Shown in pieces: positions 26,764-34,576 of a stretch of DNA of 42,368 nt (position 1 is its first letter; the number at the start of each line of letters is the position of its first letter). Source of the DNA: Geomonas azotofigens (GTDB taxonomy: Bacteria > Desulfobacterota > Desulfuromonadia > Geobacterales > Geobacteraceae); assembly GCF_018919395.1 (NCBI RefSeq), contig NZ_JAHLME010000011.1, positions 7,501 to 49,868 of the forward strand. The letters run 5' to 3'. The notes below the pieces were generated by a model. That model was not told the origin of the DNA, ran no database searches, and saw only the letters and a program-made list of their open reading frames with translations. The position numbers and the translations under genes were made by a program.

Positions 26764-27492
26764 TTACCCGATCACGACAAGGTTGTTGACCACCTCGTTC
26801 ACCCCCAGCACGTACCAGGCATCGGACTCGGCGGCGCGCTTGTTGTTGGGGGTCGGCACCGCCCCTTCGAGGGTCACCACGCCGTCGTTGCTCCGAATCG
26901 AGACCTGCGCCGCGTTCACCAGGGGGTCCTTCTCCAAGACGATCCTGACCAGGTCTACCAGTTCATCGTCGTTCTCATCCGCGCCGGACCACACCTCGAT
27001 CCCGTTCACCACGTCCCTGCTTCCCGGCACCCACCAGGCCAAGACGCCGGCCAACCGCTTGTGCGAGATGCTCTCGGCCCTGCCGTTCAGGATGACCACG
27101 CCCTCGCTGACCTCGACCTCGATGACCCGCTCCAGCCCCCGTTGCGCGGTGCCCCGTACCTCTTCCAGATCCTTCTTGACGATGGCCTGAACGGCGTACT
27201 GCATGAAGGCCGGCTCGCTGGCGAGTGCGTTGCAAACATGGTCACGGATAGTCCCGTCCTCCATCTGCTCGGACGGCTCGACACGCAACCGGTCCACGAT
27301 GCCGGTGACCGGCTGCGGCTTGGCAGCAATATCAAGGGCAAGTTTCTTGGCGCCGATCCACCCGACCTCCCCCTGGACCGTGACCACGCCATCGGCAAAG
27401 TCCAGCGCAATGGGATGGCCGTGCAGGTTCACCCGCGGTTCGCGCTCGAGTGCGGCCCGAATGGTTCCGATGACCTCTTCCGCTCTGATCAT
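26764..27492 (-). CDS. Protein with three BON domains
   Basis: A 242-residue protein built from three BON repeats (about 5-72, 78-150, 163-240), each with the hallmark G-V-V-x-L/V-x-G core: GVVTVQGEVGW, GVVILNGRAES, GVVTLEGAVP. BON domains are thought to contact membranes or membrane partners. No signal peptide or membrane segment is visible, so it appears cytoplasmic, unlike E. coli OsmY. ATG 27492 follows GGGGGAGAGG. It is a monocistronic unit. A stress role is suggested by the family but nothing in the sequence shows it. Confidence 0.9.
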   Translation of the reverse strand: MIRAEEVIGTIRAALEREPRVNLHGHPIALDFADGVVTVQGEVGWIGAKKLALDIAAKPQPVTGIVDRLRVEPSEQMEDGTIRDHVCNALASEPAFMQYAVQAIVKKDLEEVRGTAQRGLERVIEVEVSEGVVILNGRAESISHKRLAGVLAWWVPGSRDVVNGIEVWSGADENDDELVDLVRIVLEKDPLVNAAQVSIRSNDGVVTLEGAVPTPNNKRAAESDAWYVLGVNEVVNNLVVIG

Positions 27493-27666
27493 GCCTCTCC
27501 CCCTTTCCCGGCTCGTTCTTCGGAAACGGATCGATTCCCATGTGAACTGCCGGGGCTAGCCGTTAATAAATGCCGAAAAAACAACGGATACATTGTAGCA
27601 TGGGGAGAGGTGTTGTCGAACCCGACGGGACGGGAGACTACAGCGGGAAGAACGAGAGGAACAACG

Positions 27667-27695
27667 GAAAACGGCGGCAGGGTCGCTGCCGCCGT
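27667..27695 (-). terminator. Terminator of the amino-acid ABC operon
   Basis: Ten-base GC stem (27671-27680 with 27686-27695), five-base loop, then TTTTCCGTTG on the minus strand. Confidence 0.75.
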
Positions 27696-27700
27696 AGGCG

Positions 27701-28480
27701 TTAAAGGATGCGGTTTAGGAAGGACTTGATGCGATCGTGTTCCATCTGGTTGGCGAAGAAGTCTTCCGGGGTCCCTTGGGCCACGAAGGAGCCTTTCTCC
27801 ATGAAGATGACCCGGTCCGCCATCTCCTTGGCGAAGCCCATCTGGTGGGTGACGATGATCATGGTCATCCCCTCCTTGCCGAGGGCGCGGATGGTGTCGA
27901 ACACCTCGCCGATCAGTTCCGGGTCGAGGGCCGACGTCGGCTCGTCGAAGAGCATCAGCTTGGGGCGCATGGCGAGGGCCCGAGCGATGGCAACGCGCTG
28001 CTTCTGTCCACCGGATAGCGTGGCGGGGTAGACGTCGCGCTTGTCGGAAAGGCCGACCTTGGCCAGCATGTCCAGGGCGATCGCGCGCGCCTCCTCCGGG
28101 CTCTTCTTCTGCACCGTAAGCGGCCCTTCCATCACGTTCCCCAAAACGGTCATATGCGGGAACAGGTTGAAGTGCTGGAACACCATGCCGATCTCGGAGC
28201 GGAGCGCGCAGATCTTGTGCGGCACGTCCAGGTGCCGGCGCCCGTGCTTATTGGTCACGTAGCCGATCTCGTTCCCCTCGAAGACGATGGTCCCCTCCTC
28301 GATCTCCTCGAGGAAGTTGATCGAACGCAGCAGGGTCGATTTGCCGGACCCGGAAGGCCCGATGATGACCACGATCTCGCCGGGGCAGACGTCGAGGTCG
28401 ACGCCATTCACGGCGGTAAGCGATCCGAAGCGCTTGGTGATCCCCTTGAGGCTTAACAACGGTTGGTTAGCGGTTTTCAT
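27701..28480 (-). CDS. Polar amino-acid ABC transporter, ATP-binding subunit
   Basis: A 259-residue ATPase of the GlnQ/HisP class. Walker A GPSGSGKST near residue 38, Q-loop FQHFNLFPHMTV, signature LSGGQKQRVAIARALA, Walker B LMLFDEPTSALD, and H-loop IIVTHQMGFA. It powers the permease encoded just upstream. Its start ATG 28480 overlaps the permease stop by 14 bases, so the two are coupled. It is the last gene of the SBP-permease-ATPase operon. The amino acid transported is not evident. Confidence 0.95.
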   Translation of the reverse strand: MKTANQPLLSLKGITKRFGSLTAVNGVDLDVCPGEIVVIIGPSGSGKSTLLRSINFLEEIEEGTIVFEGNEIGYVTNKHGRRHLDVPHKICALRSEIGMVFQHFNLFPHMTVLGNVMEGPLTVQKKSPEEARAIALDMLAKVGLSDKRDVYPATLSGGQKQRVAIARALAMRPKLMLFDEPTSALDPELIGEVFDTIRALGKEGMTMIIVTHQMGFAKEMADRVIFMEKGSFVAQGTPEDFFANQMEHDRIKSFLNRIL

Positions 28481-29486
28481 AGATGCCGGCCCGAACCTCG
28501 ATCTTTTCGAAGATGAAGGTGAAGATGGTGGTGAACAGCAGGTAGATGAGCGCCGCCAGGATCAGCGCCGTGACGTTGAAGTAGGCGTTGAACATCTGGT
28601 CCGCGGAGCGCATCAGTTCGACCATGGCGATGGTGGAAACGAGCGCCGTGTCCTTGATGAGCGCGATGAACTCGTTGCCGATGGGGGGCATGAGCCGCTT
28701 GTAGGTCTGGGGGATGATGACCCGGCGCATTGCCTGCCAGTAGCTCATGCCGATCGCCTTGGCGGCCTCCATCTGGCCGTGCTCGATGCTTTGGATGCCG
28801 CCGCGGATGATCTCTCCCAGGTAGGCCGAGTAGTTGAGGCCGAGGCCCAGGATGGCGGCGGTGAAGGGCTTGAAGGTCACCCCCAGGGAGGGGAGCCCGT
28901 AGTAGATGAAGAAGAGCTGCAGCAACAGCGGGGTGCCGCGGAAGAGCCAGATGAAGAACCAGCAGAGCCCGGAGACCGGCTTGAAGGTGCTGATGCGCCC
29001 CAGCGCGATGAGAAGGCCGCCGATCGGCGAGATCAGGATGATGCAGACCACGAGGGTGATGGTCATCACCGCGCCCTTCAGCAACTGCGGCAGGAAGCGG
29101 AGGCAGTCCTGGATGAACACCTGGTAGCGGGGCGTCTGTTCCTGCTTGACCGAGGCGAGGAAGTTGAGGGCCTCGCTGTTGTCGGGATAGACGGCAAGGA
29201 CTTCCTTGGCGGCGGAGCTCGCCTTTTCCATGTCCTTCAGGGCGAACTGCAGCCTTGCGATCTGCATCCTGCTCCTGACGAAGGCGCCGCTTTCGTCACC
29301 CTTCTCGAACTCCACCTTCTTCAGCAGGGCGATGGCCGCGGGGAGATCCCCCTGCGCCATGGCATCGTTGGCATCGGTGAAGAGCTGATCGTAATCCTTG
29401 GCGAAACAGACCGAGGCCAGAAGTAACAGCAAGCATGAAAAAAGCAGGATCGCTCTTTTGACGACCCTGCCGGTAAAAAATTTCAT
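28467..29486 (-). CDS. Amino-acid ABC permease with an N-terminal exported TPR-like domain
   Basis: A 339-residue inner-membrane permease. Residues 1-22 form a signal peptide (AILLFSCLLLLLASVCFA core), residues about 24-112 form a helical TPR-like domain (ANDAMAQGDLPAAIALLKKV, MEKASSAAKEVLAVYPDNSE), and residues about 125-335 hold the HisM/GlnP permease with the EAA loop MEAAKAIGMSYWQAM before VIIPQ. Ordinary permeases are about 220-250 residues, so the extra domain, presumably periplasmic, is unusual. ATG 29486 is preferred over GTG 29492 because AGGTG then lies 5 bases upstream. It sits between the binding-protein gene and the ATPase gene. Confidence 0.93.
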   Translation of the reverse strand: MKFFTGRVVKRAILLFSCLLLLLASVCFAKDYDQLFTDANDAMAQGDLPAAIALLKKVEFEKGDESGAFVRSRMQIARLQFALKDMEKASSAAKEVLAVYPDNSEALNFLASVKQEQTPRYQVFIQDCLRFLPQLLKGAVMTITLVVCIILISPIGGLLIALGRISTFKPVSGLCWFFIWLFRGTPLLLQLFFIYYGLPSLGVTFKPFTAAILGLGLNYSAYLGEIIRGGIQSIEHGQMEAAKAIGMSYWQAMRRVIIPQTYKRLMPPIGNEFIALIKDTALVSTIAMVELMRSADQMFNAYFNVTALILAALIYLLFTTIFTFIFEKIEVRAGIYENR

Positions 29487-29512
29487 CGGCACACCTGATT
29501 AACTGTGGCAGT

Positions 29513-29542
29513 CCCCCTCCCCGCGCACGGGGAGGGGAAAGC
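29513..29542 (-). repeat. GC hairpin between binding-protein and permease genes
   Basis: Perfect 9-base stem CCCCTCCCC/GGGGAGGGG (29514-29522 with 29529-29537) with a 6-base loop and no T-tract. It resembles mRNA-stabilising hairpins seen downstream of binding-protein genes, and shares GGGGAGGGG-AAAGCG with the element at 10918-10966. Confidence 0.6.
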
Positions 29543-29547
29543 GTTAA

Positions 29548-30342
29548 CTATTTCCACTTCTTCGGGTTGGTGATGTCCTCGCCGAACCACTTCTTGGAGA
29601 TCTTGGCCATGGTGCCGTCCTTGACCATCTTGTCGAGGGTCTTCTGGACCGCCTCGCGCAGCTCCACGTCTTCCTTGCGGAAGGCGACGCCGAAGGGCTC
29701 CTTGGTGATGTTGCCCGGCAGGATCCGGAACTTGCCCGGGCGCTTGGCGATGAAGTCGCGGCCGGTTGCGTCGTCGATGATGACGGTGTCGAGACGGTCG
29801 GATTCGAGATCCAGCAGCGCCTTCGGGTTGTCCTCGTACTCACGCACCTCGGCGGGGGCTGCCGGCAGCTTCTTGACGGCCTCGACGGCGGAGGAACCCT
29901 TCTGAACGCCTACCTTGGCGCCTTTTAGGTCGGCAAGCTTCTTGAGCTTCTTGTCGGCGAAACGGACCACCGCGACCTGGCCGTCCATCTTGTACGGCTT
30001 GGTGAAGGCGACTTCCTTCTTGCGCTCGTCGGTGATGGTCATGCCGTTCCAGATGCAGTCGAACTTCTTGGAGTTGAGAGCGTGGATGACGCCGTCCCAT
30101 GCGGTCGGCTGCCAGTTGATCTTGATGCCGAGACGCTTGCCGACTTCTTCAGCTGCATCGATGTCGAAGCCGACCAACTGCCCCTTGTCGTTGCGGTACC
30201 CCATCGGCGGGAAGGCATCATCGAGGCCGATGGTCAGAGCTCCCTGGCTTTTGACCCTCTTGAAGGAACCGTCGCCGGCAAAGGCCGATACGGCACAGGC
30301 AAGGACGAGCAGAGACGACAGGACTACCCAGATCTTTTTCAC
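29548..30342 (-). CDS. Amino-acid ABC transporter, periplasmic binding protein
   Basis: A 264-residue solute-binding protein of the SBP_bac_3 family. Signal peptide MKKIWVVLSSLLVLACAVSAFA, then LTIGLDDAFPPMGYRNDKGQ, LVGFDIDAAEEVGKRLGI, WNGMTITDERKKEVAFTKPY, and the late GTMAKISKKWFGED typical of lysine/arginine/glutamine binding proteins. Start is GTG 30342 with AAGGAG seven bases upstream. It is the first gene of the operon, behind a promoter at 30428-30456 and a small dyad just after the predicted start site. The ligand is polar or basic amino acids by family; not resolved further. Confidence 0.95.
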   Translation of the reverse strand: MKKIWVVLSSLLVLACAVSAFAGDGSFKRVKSQGALTIGLDDAFPPMGYRNDKGQLVGFDIDAAEEVGKRLGIKINWQPTAWDGVIHALNSKKFDCIWNGMTITDERKKEVAFTKPYKMDGQVAVVRFADKKLKKLADLKGAKVGVQKGSSAVEAVKKLPAAPAEVREYEDNPKALLDLESDRLDTVIIDDATGRDFIAKRPGKFRILPGNITKEPFGVAFRKEDVELREAVQKTLDKMVKDGTMAKISKKWFGEDITNPKKWK

Positions 30343-30427
30343 GTTTACGCTCCTTTTCTACGCTATGGTCGGTGATGGTGAAGCTTAGAAAGATTTGATG
30401 TAAACAAACAGGCGTTTGGACCGGCGG

Positions 30428-30456
30428 ATTATTGCAGAATCTCACGCAAGCGTCAA
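30428..30456 (-). promoter_or_regulatory. Promoter of the amino-acid ABC operon
   Basis: Minus strand TTGACG (30456-30451), 17-base spacer, AATAAT (30433-30428). A dyad CAAAC-AGGC-GTTTG (30405-30418) lies just downstream of the predicted start near 30421, at a position suited to an operator. Confidence 0.55.
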
Positions 30457-30564
30457 GAAGATAACGGGACTTGCCCCAGCCTCAAGAGGATGGTCCCATC
30501 GCGGCTCAGAAGGCTAAGCGAGTCCCCCTCTTGGTCAGTCCCGGGGGCGGTACCGTATACCATG

Positions 30565-30593
30565 TTGCCCCTATTTTTCCAAAAACGTATAAT
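30565..30593 (+). promoter_or_regulatory. Promoter of the BioD/Pta-like ATPase gene
   Basis: TTGCCC (30565-30570), 17-base spacer, consensus TATAAT (30588-30593). The start near 30600 gives a leader of about 43 bases. Confidence 0.7.
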
Positions 30594-30642
30594 CCGGGTG
30601 ATAGCGTATCAACACGTAAGAAAGGCCACGAGGCTTAGACAT

Positions 30643-31737
30643 ATGTGTAAGAAAATTTTCATCGCTGCTACCGGCCAGCACTGTGGCAAGACCACCATCA
30701 GTCTGTCACTGCTTCATCTGGCCAAAAAGAAATACGCACGCGTCGGCTTCATCAAGCCGATCGGCCCCAAGGTCTTCATGCTGGACGGCGTGGAAATGGA
30801 CATGGATGCAGCCCTCATCGCCGGCATTTACGGCATGGAGGCGGACCGCAAGCTCATGTCCCCGGTCGTGGTGGGGAAGGGGTACACCAAAAGGTACCTC
30901 TCCGGCGAAATCGCGCCCGAGGCCCCGCTCGAGGCCATCAAATACGCCTGTGCCGAGCTGGAAGCCAAGAACGATTTCCTGATCATCGAGGGGTCCGGAC
31001 ACGGCGGGGTCGGCTCGGTGGTCGGCATCAACAACGCCCAGATCGCCCGCACCCTGGACGCTCCGGTCATCATGGTGGCCAGCGGCGGCATCGGCTGCGT
31101 CATCGATTCGGTGCAGTTGAACCTCTCCCTGTTCCAGCAGCAGGGGGCCGAGGTCAAGCTGGTCCTGGTGAACAAGCTTCTTGCCAACAAGCGCGAGGAG
31201 ACGCTGGGCTACCTGAGAACCTTCTTCGAGAGCCGCCAGCAGAACGTGGCCGGCGCCTTCGATTATTCTCCCACCCTGGCCAACCCTACCCTGCTCGACC
31301 TCTCCAAGCTCCTGAAGCTGCCGCTGCAGGGAGACCAGGAGGGGAAGGACCGCATCATCAACCACATCCAGCTGGGCGCCGCATCGTCGCAGCGCGTCAT
31401 CGACACCCTGCAGGAATCCACGCTGCTGATCACCACGAGCTCCAGGGACGAGTTGATCGTCACCGCGTCGGCGCTGTACAACATCCCGGCCTACCGGTGC
31501 AAGCTGGCCGGCATCGTGATCCCGGGGTCGGCGCCGGTTTCCGCCATCACCCAGCGGATCCTCGACGACAGCAACATCCCCTACCTGCGCACCTCGCAGA
31601 ACACGGCGGATGCCTTCATCACCCTCACCGAACACGTTTCGAAGATTACGGCGGACGACAAGGAGAAGATCGACCTGATCAAGTCCACCGCCGAGAGCGT
31701 CTTCGATTTCGACGTCATCGACGCCATGAGCCGCTAA
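30643..31737 (+). CDS. BioD-like P-loop protein with DRTGG domain (Pta N-terminal-like)
   Basis: A 364-residue protein. N-terminal dethiobiotin-synthetase-like AAA_26 NTPase with P-loop IFIAATGQHCGKTTIS and a FLIIEGSGHGGVGSVVG segment; C-terminal DRTGG-like domain about residues 240-350 (SRDELIVTASALYNIPAYRC). This is the arrangement of the regulatory front half of long phosphotransacetylases, without the catalytic part. ATG 30643 has GAGG nine bases upstream. It is a single gene with a near-perfect promoter and a strong terminator. Its role is unknown; sensing of a metabolite is an inference from the DRTGG domain. Confidence 0.85.
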   Translation: MCKKIFIAATGQHCGKTTISLSLLHLAKKKYARVGFIKPIGPKVFMLDGVEMDMDAALIAGIYGMEADRKLMSPVVVGKGYTKRYLSGEIAPEAPLEAIKYACAELEAKNDFLIIEGSGHGGVGSVVGINNAQIARTLDAPVIMVASGGIGCVIDSVQLNLSLFQQQGAEVKLVLVNKLLANKREETLGYLRTFFESRQQNVAGAFDYSPTLANPTLLDLSKLLKLPLQGDQEGKDRIINHIQLGAASSQRVIDTLQESTLLITTSSRDELIVTASALYNIPAYRCKLAGIVIPGSAPVSAITQRILDDSNIPYLRTSQNTADAFITLTEHVSKITADDKEKIDLIKSTAESVFDFDVIDAMSR

Positions 31738-31757
31738 AAGAAAAACCTAAAAGCACG

Positions 31758-31796
31758 AAGAGCCGGAGAGGGGGCCCACCCTCTCCGGCTCTTTTC
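31758..31796 (+). terminator. Terminator of the BioD/Pta-like gene
   Basis: Perfect 15-base stem (31758-31772 with 31779-31793), six-base loop, and TTTTCGTTTT tail. Confidence 0.9.
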
Positions 31797-31812
31797 GTTT
31801 TGCCTTCCGCTT

Positions 31813-33111
31813 TTATCCCAGCCGCTGCACCAGGGCCTCGTAGATCCCGTACGGAGTCGACTCGACCACCTGGACCTCCGTCCCCAGCTGCTGCTCCACG
31901 TCGTCCAGGGTGAGGTCGTCGAGGAACACCCCCTCCCCCTCCTTCAGCATCACGTCAGGAACGAGCACCAGGTCTCCCAGTTCCATCCCCTGCAGAGCGG
32001 CCACGACGTCGGCCCCGCACACCAGACCGGTCACCGTGACCGTGGGACCGAAGAGTCTGTTGCGCACCGCCACCGGCTGCATGGCCACCCCGGTCGCCCC
32101 CGAGAGCTGTTTCAGGAAATCGGAGAGATAGCGATAGGGGGACTCGCCGGTGACCACGGTCAGTTTCCCCGGCTTCAGGGGCTCGGCCTCCTGGAGGACC
32201 TGTTCCGCCTCGAAGAGAAACAGCGGGATCATGCCGACGCCGTTTTCCAGTTGCGGCAGGTCGCCGTAGTTGTCCAGCTCCGGAAACGGCACACCGCCCT
32301 TGATGTAGAATTCGTCGGCCAGGAACAGGAAGGGGGCACCCAGGCGCTCCTCAAGGAGACGGGATTCAGGGTACCATTTGCCGATGAAGTCTGCGGCGAA
32401 CTCTTTGGTGACCGGGGCCAGCGCCGGGAGATTCTGCCTGTGCTCGGTCAACCCGACCGGCACGACCGCCAGGGAGGCCACCCAGGGGTAGAGGGCGGCC
32501 AAGTCTGCCACAGTCCGGGCGAAGGCCTCCCCGTCGTTCCAGCCCGGGCAGAGGACGATCTGGGTGTGCATGGTGATGCGCGCCTCGGCCAGCTCCCGCA
32601 TCACGTCCAGGATGGGCAGGATGCCGTTTTTGCCCAAAAGCTTCTCGCGCAACGCCGCGTCGGTGGCATGCACGGAAATGTAGAGCGGTGAAAGTCGCTG
32701 CTCCTTGATGCGGTCCAACTCGGAGCGGCCGATATTGGCCATGGTCACGTAGTTGCCGTAAAGAAAGGAGAGGCGGTAATCCTCGTCCTTCACGTAAAGG
32801 GGCCCGCGCAGTCCGCGGGGCAACTGGTGCACGAAGCAGAAGACGCAGTTGTTGCCGCAGCGCGCCGGTGCCGGCGCCTGAAAGGAGATGCCAAGCGGCT
32901 CCCCCTCTTCGCGCTCCACTTCGAGTTCCCAGAGTTCGCCGTCGGCTTTTTCGACTTCCAGCTCCAGTTCGTCGTCAGCCGTGAAATAGTTGTAATCGAT
33001 GACGTCCCGCAACGGATGCCCGTTCACCGACAGCAGCCGGTCCCCCGGCTCGAGTTCAAACTCTTCCGCGATGCTTCCCGGCATCACTTTATCGATAGTC
33101 AGACCTGACAT
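31813..33111 (-). CDS. PDZ, radical SAM-like and DUF512 protein
   Basis: A 432-residue protein with an N-terminal PDZ-like domain (1-70, PGSIAEEFELEPGDRLLSVNG), a radical-SAM-like domain with the cluster motif Cys85-x3-Cys89-x2-Cys92 (CGNNCVFC), and a C-terminal DUF512 region. The set is conserved in clostridia and deltaproteobacteria, with no established reaction. ATG 33111 has GGAGGG upstream. It is monocistronic, downstream of the hfq terminator on the same strand. The iron-sulfur cluster and SAM use are expected by motif only. Confidence 0.9.
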   Translation of the reverse strand: MSGLTIDKVMPGSIAEEFELEPGDRLLSVNGHPLRDVIDYNYFTADDELELEVEKADGELWELEVEREEGEPLGISFQAPAPARCGNNCVFCFVHQLPRGLRGPLYVKDEDYRLSFLYGNYVTMANIGRSELDRIKEQRLSPLYISVHATDAALREKLLGKNGILPILDVMRELAEARITMHTQIVLCPGWNDGEAFARTVADLAALYPWVASLAVVPVGLTEHRQNLPALAPVTKEFAADFIGKWYPESRLLEERLGAPFLFLADEFYIKGGVPFPELDNYGDLPQLENGVGMIPLFLFEAEQVLQEAEPLKPGKLTVVTGESPYRYLSDFLKQLSGATGVAMQPVAVRNRLFGPTVTVTGLVCGADVVAALQGMELGDLVLVPDVMLKEGEGVFLDDLTLDDVEQQLGTEVQVVESTPYGIYEALVQRLG

Positions 33112-33264
33112 GAAATCCCTCCCGGTGCGCGCCCCGCAGCGGAGATGGAGATTTTTCCGGCTGCGGGAACAGCAGTCGCAGGATCACCCGCGAGGCAACT
33201 GGCGTGAGAGCGGCGGCGCGCAGAGTTTAATGATAGGTGGAGAAGGAGGAATTTGGCAACAGAT

Positions 33265-33294
33265 AAAAAACGAGCCGGCCCTTTAGAGCCGGCT
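33265..33294 (-). terminator. Terminator of the mutL-miaA-hfq operon
   Basis: AGCCGGC/GCCGGCT stem (33273-33279 with 33288-33294) followed on the minus strand by CG and six T. A second hairpin (GTCCGA/TCGGAC) lies between the hfq stop and this site, giving hfq an 85-base structured 3' end. Confidence 0.85.
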
Positions 33295-33378
33295 GGGAGG
33301 AGTTACCGCGGTGACGAGTCTTTCCCGTCCGAATGGTTACCGTCTGTCGGACGCATGGTTGCTGCACAAGAGATCGTG

Positions 33379-33603
33379 CTACTGGTGCAGTCGGAAGACA
33401 CCATCCACGGAGGTGATGCTGCAGATCGCGTGCTTATAGATGAGGATATCCCCGTGCACTTCCATAAGTACGGAGAAGTTGTCGAAGGATTTGATATGCC
33501 CTTCCAGTTTTTCACCGGACATGAGCTGCACCAAGACCTTTACACGCTCCTTGCGAGACTGGTTGAGGTACTGGTCCTGGATGTTAAAAGGCGTTTTAGG
33601 CAT
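33379..33603 (-). CDS. hfq: RNA chaperone Hfq
   Basis: A 74-residue Sm-like protein that forms hexamers and helps small RNAs pair with mRNAs. Seen: the proximal-face residues NIQDQYLNQSRKERVKV, Sm1 with LVQLMSGEKLEGHIKSFDNFS and Sm2 with the YKHAI motif. ATG 33603 has AAAGGAG upstream and lies 12 bases after miaA, keeping the classical mutL-miaA-hfq order. No C-terminal extension. Its presence makes trans-acting small RNAs such as the candidate at 21494 plausible clients. Confidence 0.98.
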   Translation of the reverse strand: MPKTPFNIQDQYLNQSRKERVKVLVQLMSGEKLEGHIKSFDNFSVLMEVHGDILIYKHAICSITSVDGVFRLHQ

Positions 33604-33615
33604 GATTCCGCTCCT

Positions 33616-34530
33616 TTACCCAAAAAATTCAATCACATGACCAAGGATACTAGCAAATGCTGCGGGATATTCAAGCCAATAAATATCATTTTCCCTGCCG
33701 AACCATGTCATCTGTCGCTTGGCATAACGGCGGCTGTCGCGCTTGATCAGCGTAACTGCCTCATCCAGCGTCGTTTCGCCAGCCAGATAGGCCGTCATTT
33801 CCTTGTATCCGATGGAGCGCATTGACTTTAAGTCACGGTTGTAGCCCTGGGCCAGGAGTTGCCGCACCTCTTCCACCAACCCCTTTTCCAGCATCCTTTC
33901 CACCCGGGCATCGATACGCCGGTACAATTCGGCCCGTTCCACGCTGATGGCAAGCTTCAGAGCGCGGTAATGGTCGCCCGAAAAACCATGCTCGGCGCGG
34001 AAGGCGGAGATGGGGCGGCCGGTCTGTGTGTAGACTTCCAGCGCGCGCACCAGGCGCACACGGTCGTTGGGGTGGAGTCTCGCCGCAGTCTCCGGATCGA
34101 CCTGTGCCAAGCGGTTCAGGAGCTCCTCCCCCGGGACGCCGTCGAACTGACGGCGCAGCTCAGGGTCGCCGGTCGGGGAGTCGAGGAGCCCCTCCAAGAG
34201 GGCGCGCAGGTACAGGCCGGTCCCGCCGACCACGATAGCCTTTTTGCCGCGGCGGTCGATGTCCTCGATGGCGGCCGCAGCCTCCCGCCTAAAGTCCGAA
34301 GCGGTGAAATCCTCCTCCGGCGAGACGATGTCGATCAGGTGGTGCGGCACCCTGGCCAACTCTTCCGGCGAGGGTTTGGCGGTCCCGACGTCGAGGCCCC
34401 GATAGATCTGCATCGAGTCGGCGTTGACGATCTCCGCATCGATCTGCTCCGCCAGCCTCAAGGCGAGGTCACTCTTGCCGGAACCGGTGGGTCCCCCCAC
34501 GACCAGCAGCTTTATCTTCTCTTGCGTCAT
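33616..34530 (-). CDS. miaA: tRNA dimethylallyltransferase
   Basis: Adds a dimethylallyl group to A37 of UNN-reading tRNAs (304 residues). P-loop GGPTGSGKSDLAL near residue 13, the EIVNADSMQIYRGLDVGTAK block, VVGGTGLYLRALLEGL, and SMRSIGYKEMTAYLAGE followed by KRDSRRYAKRQMTWF. ATG 34530 is used. It begins 46 bases after the mutL stop and is followed by hfq. Confidence 0.97.
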   Translation of the reverse strand: MTQEKIKLLVVGGPTGSGKSDLALRLAEQIDAEIVNADSMQIYRGLDVGTAKPSPEELARVPHHLIDIVSPEEDFTASDFRREAAAAIEDIDRRGKKAIVVGGTGLYLRALLEGLLDSPTGDPELRRQFDGVPGEELLNRLAQVDPETAARLHPNDRVRLVRALEVYTQTGRPISAFRAEHGFSGDHYRALKLAISVERAELYRRIDARVERMLEKGLVEEVRQLLAQGYNRDLKSMRSIGYKEMTAYLAGETTLDEAVTLIKRDSRRYAKRQMTWFGRENDIYWLEYPAAFASILGHVIEFFG

Positions 34531-34576
34531 GGCTTCTCGTCTGGCGAGGCTGCCGAAGCGGCTGCCGCGCCGGGCT

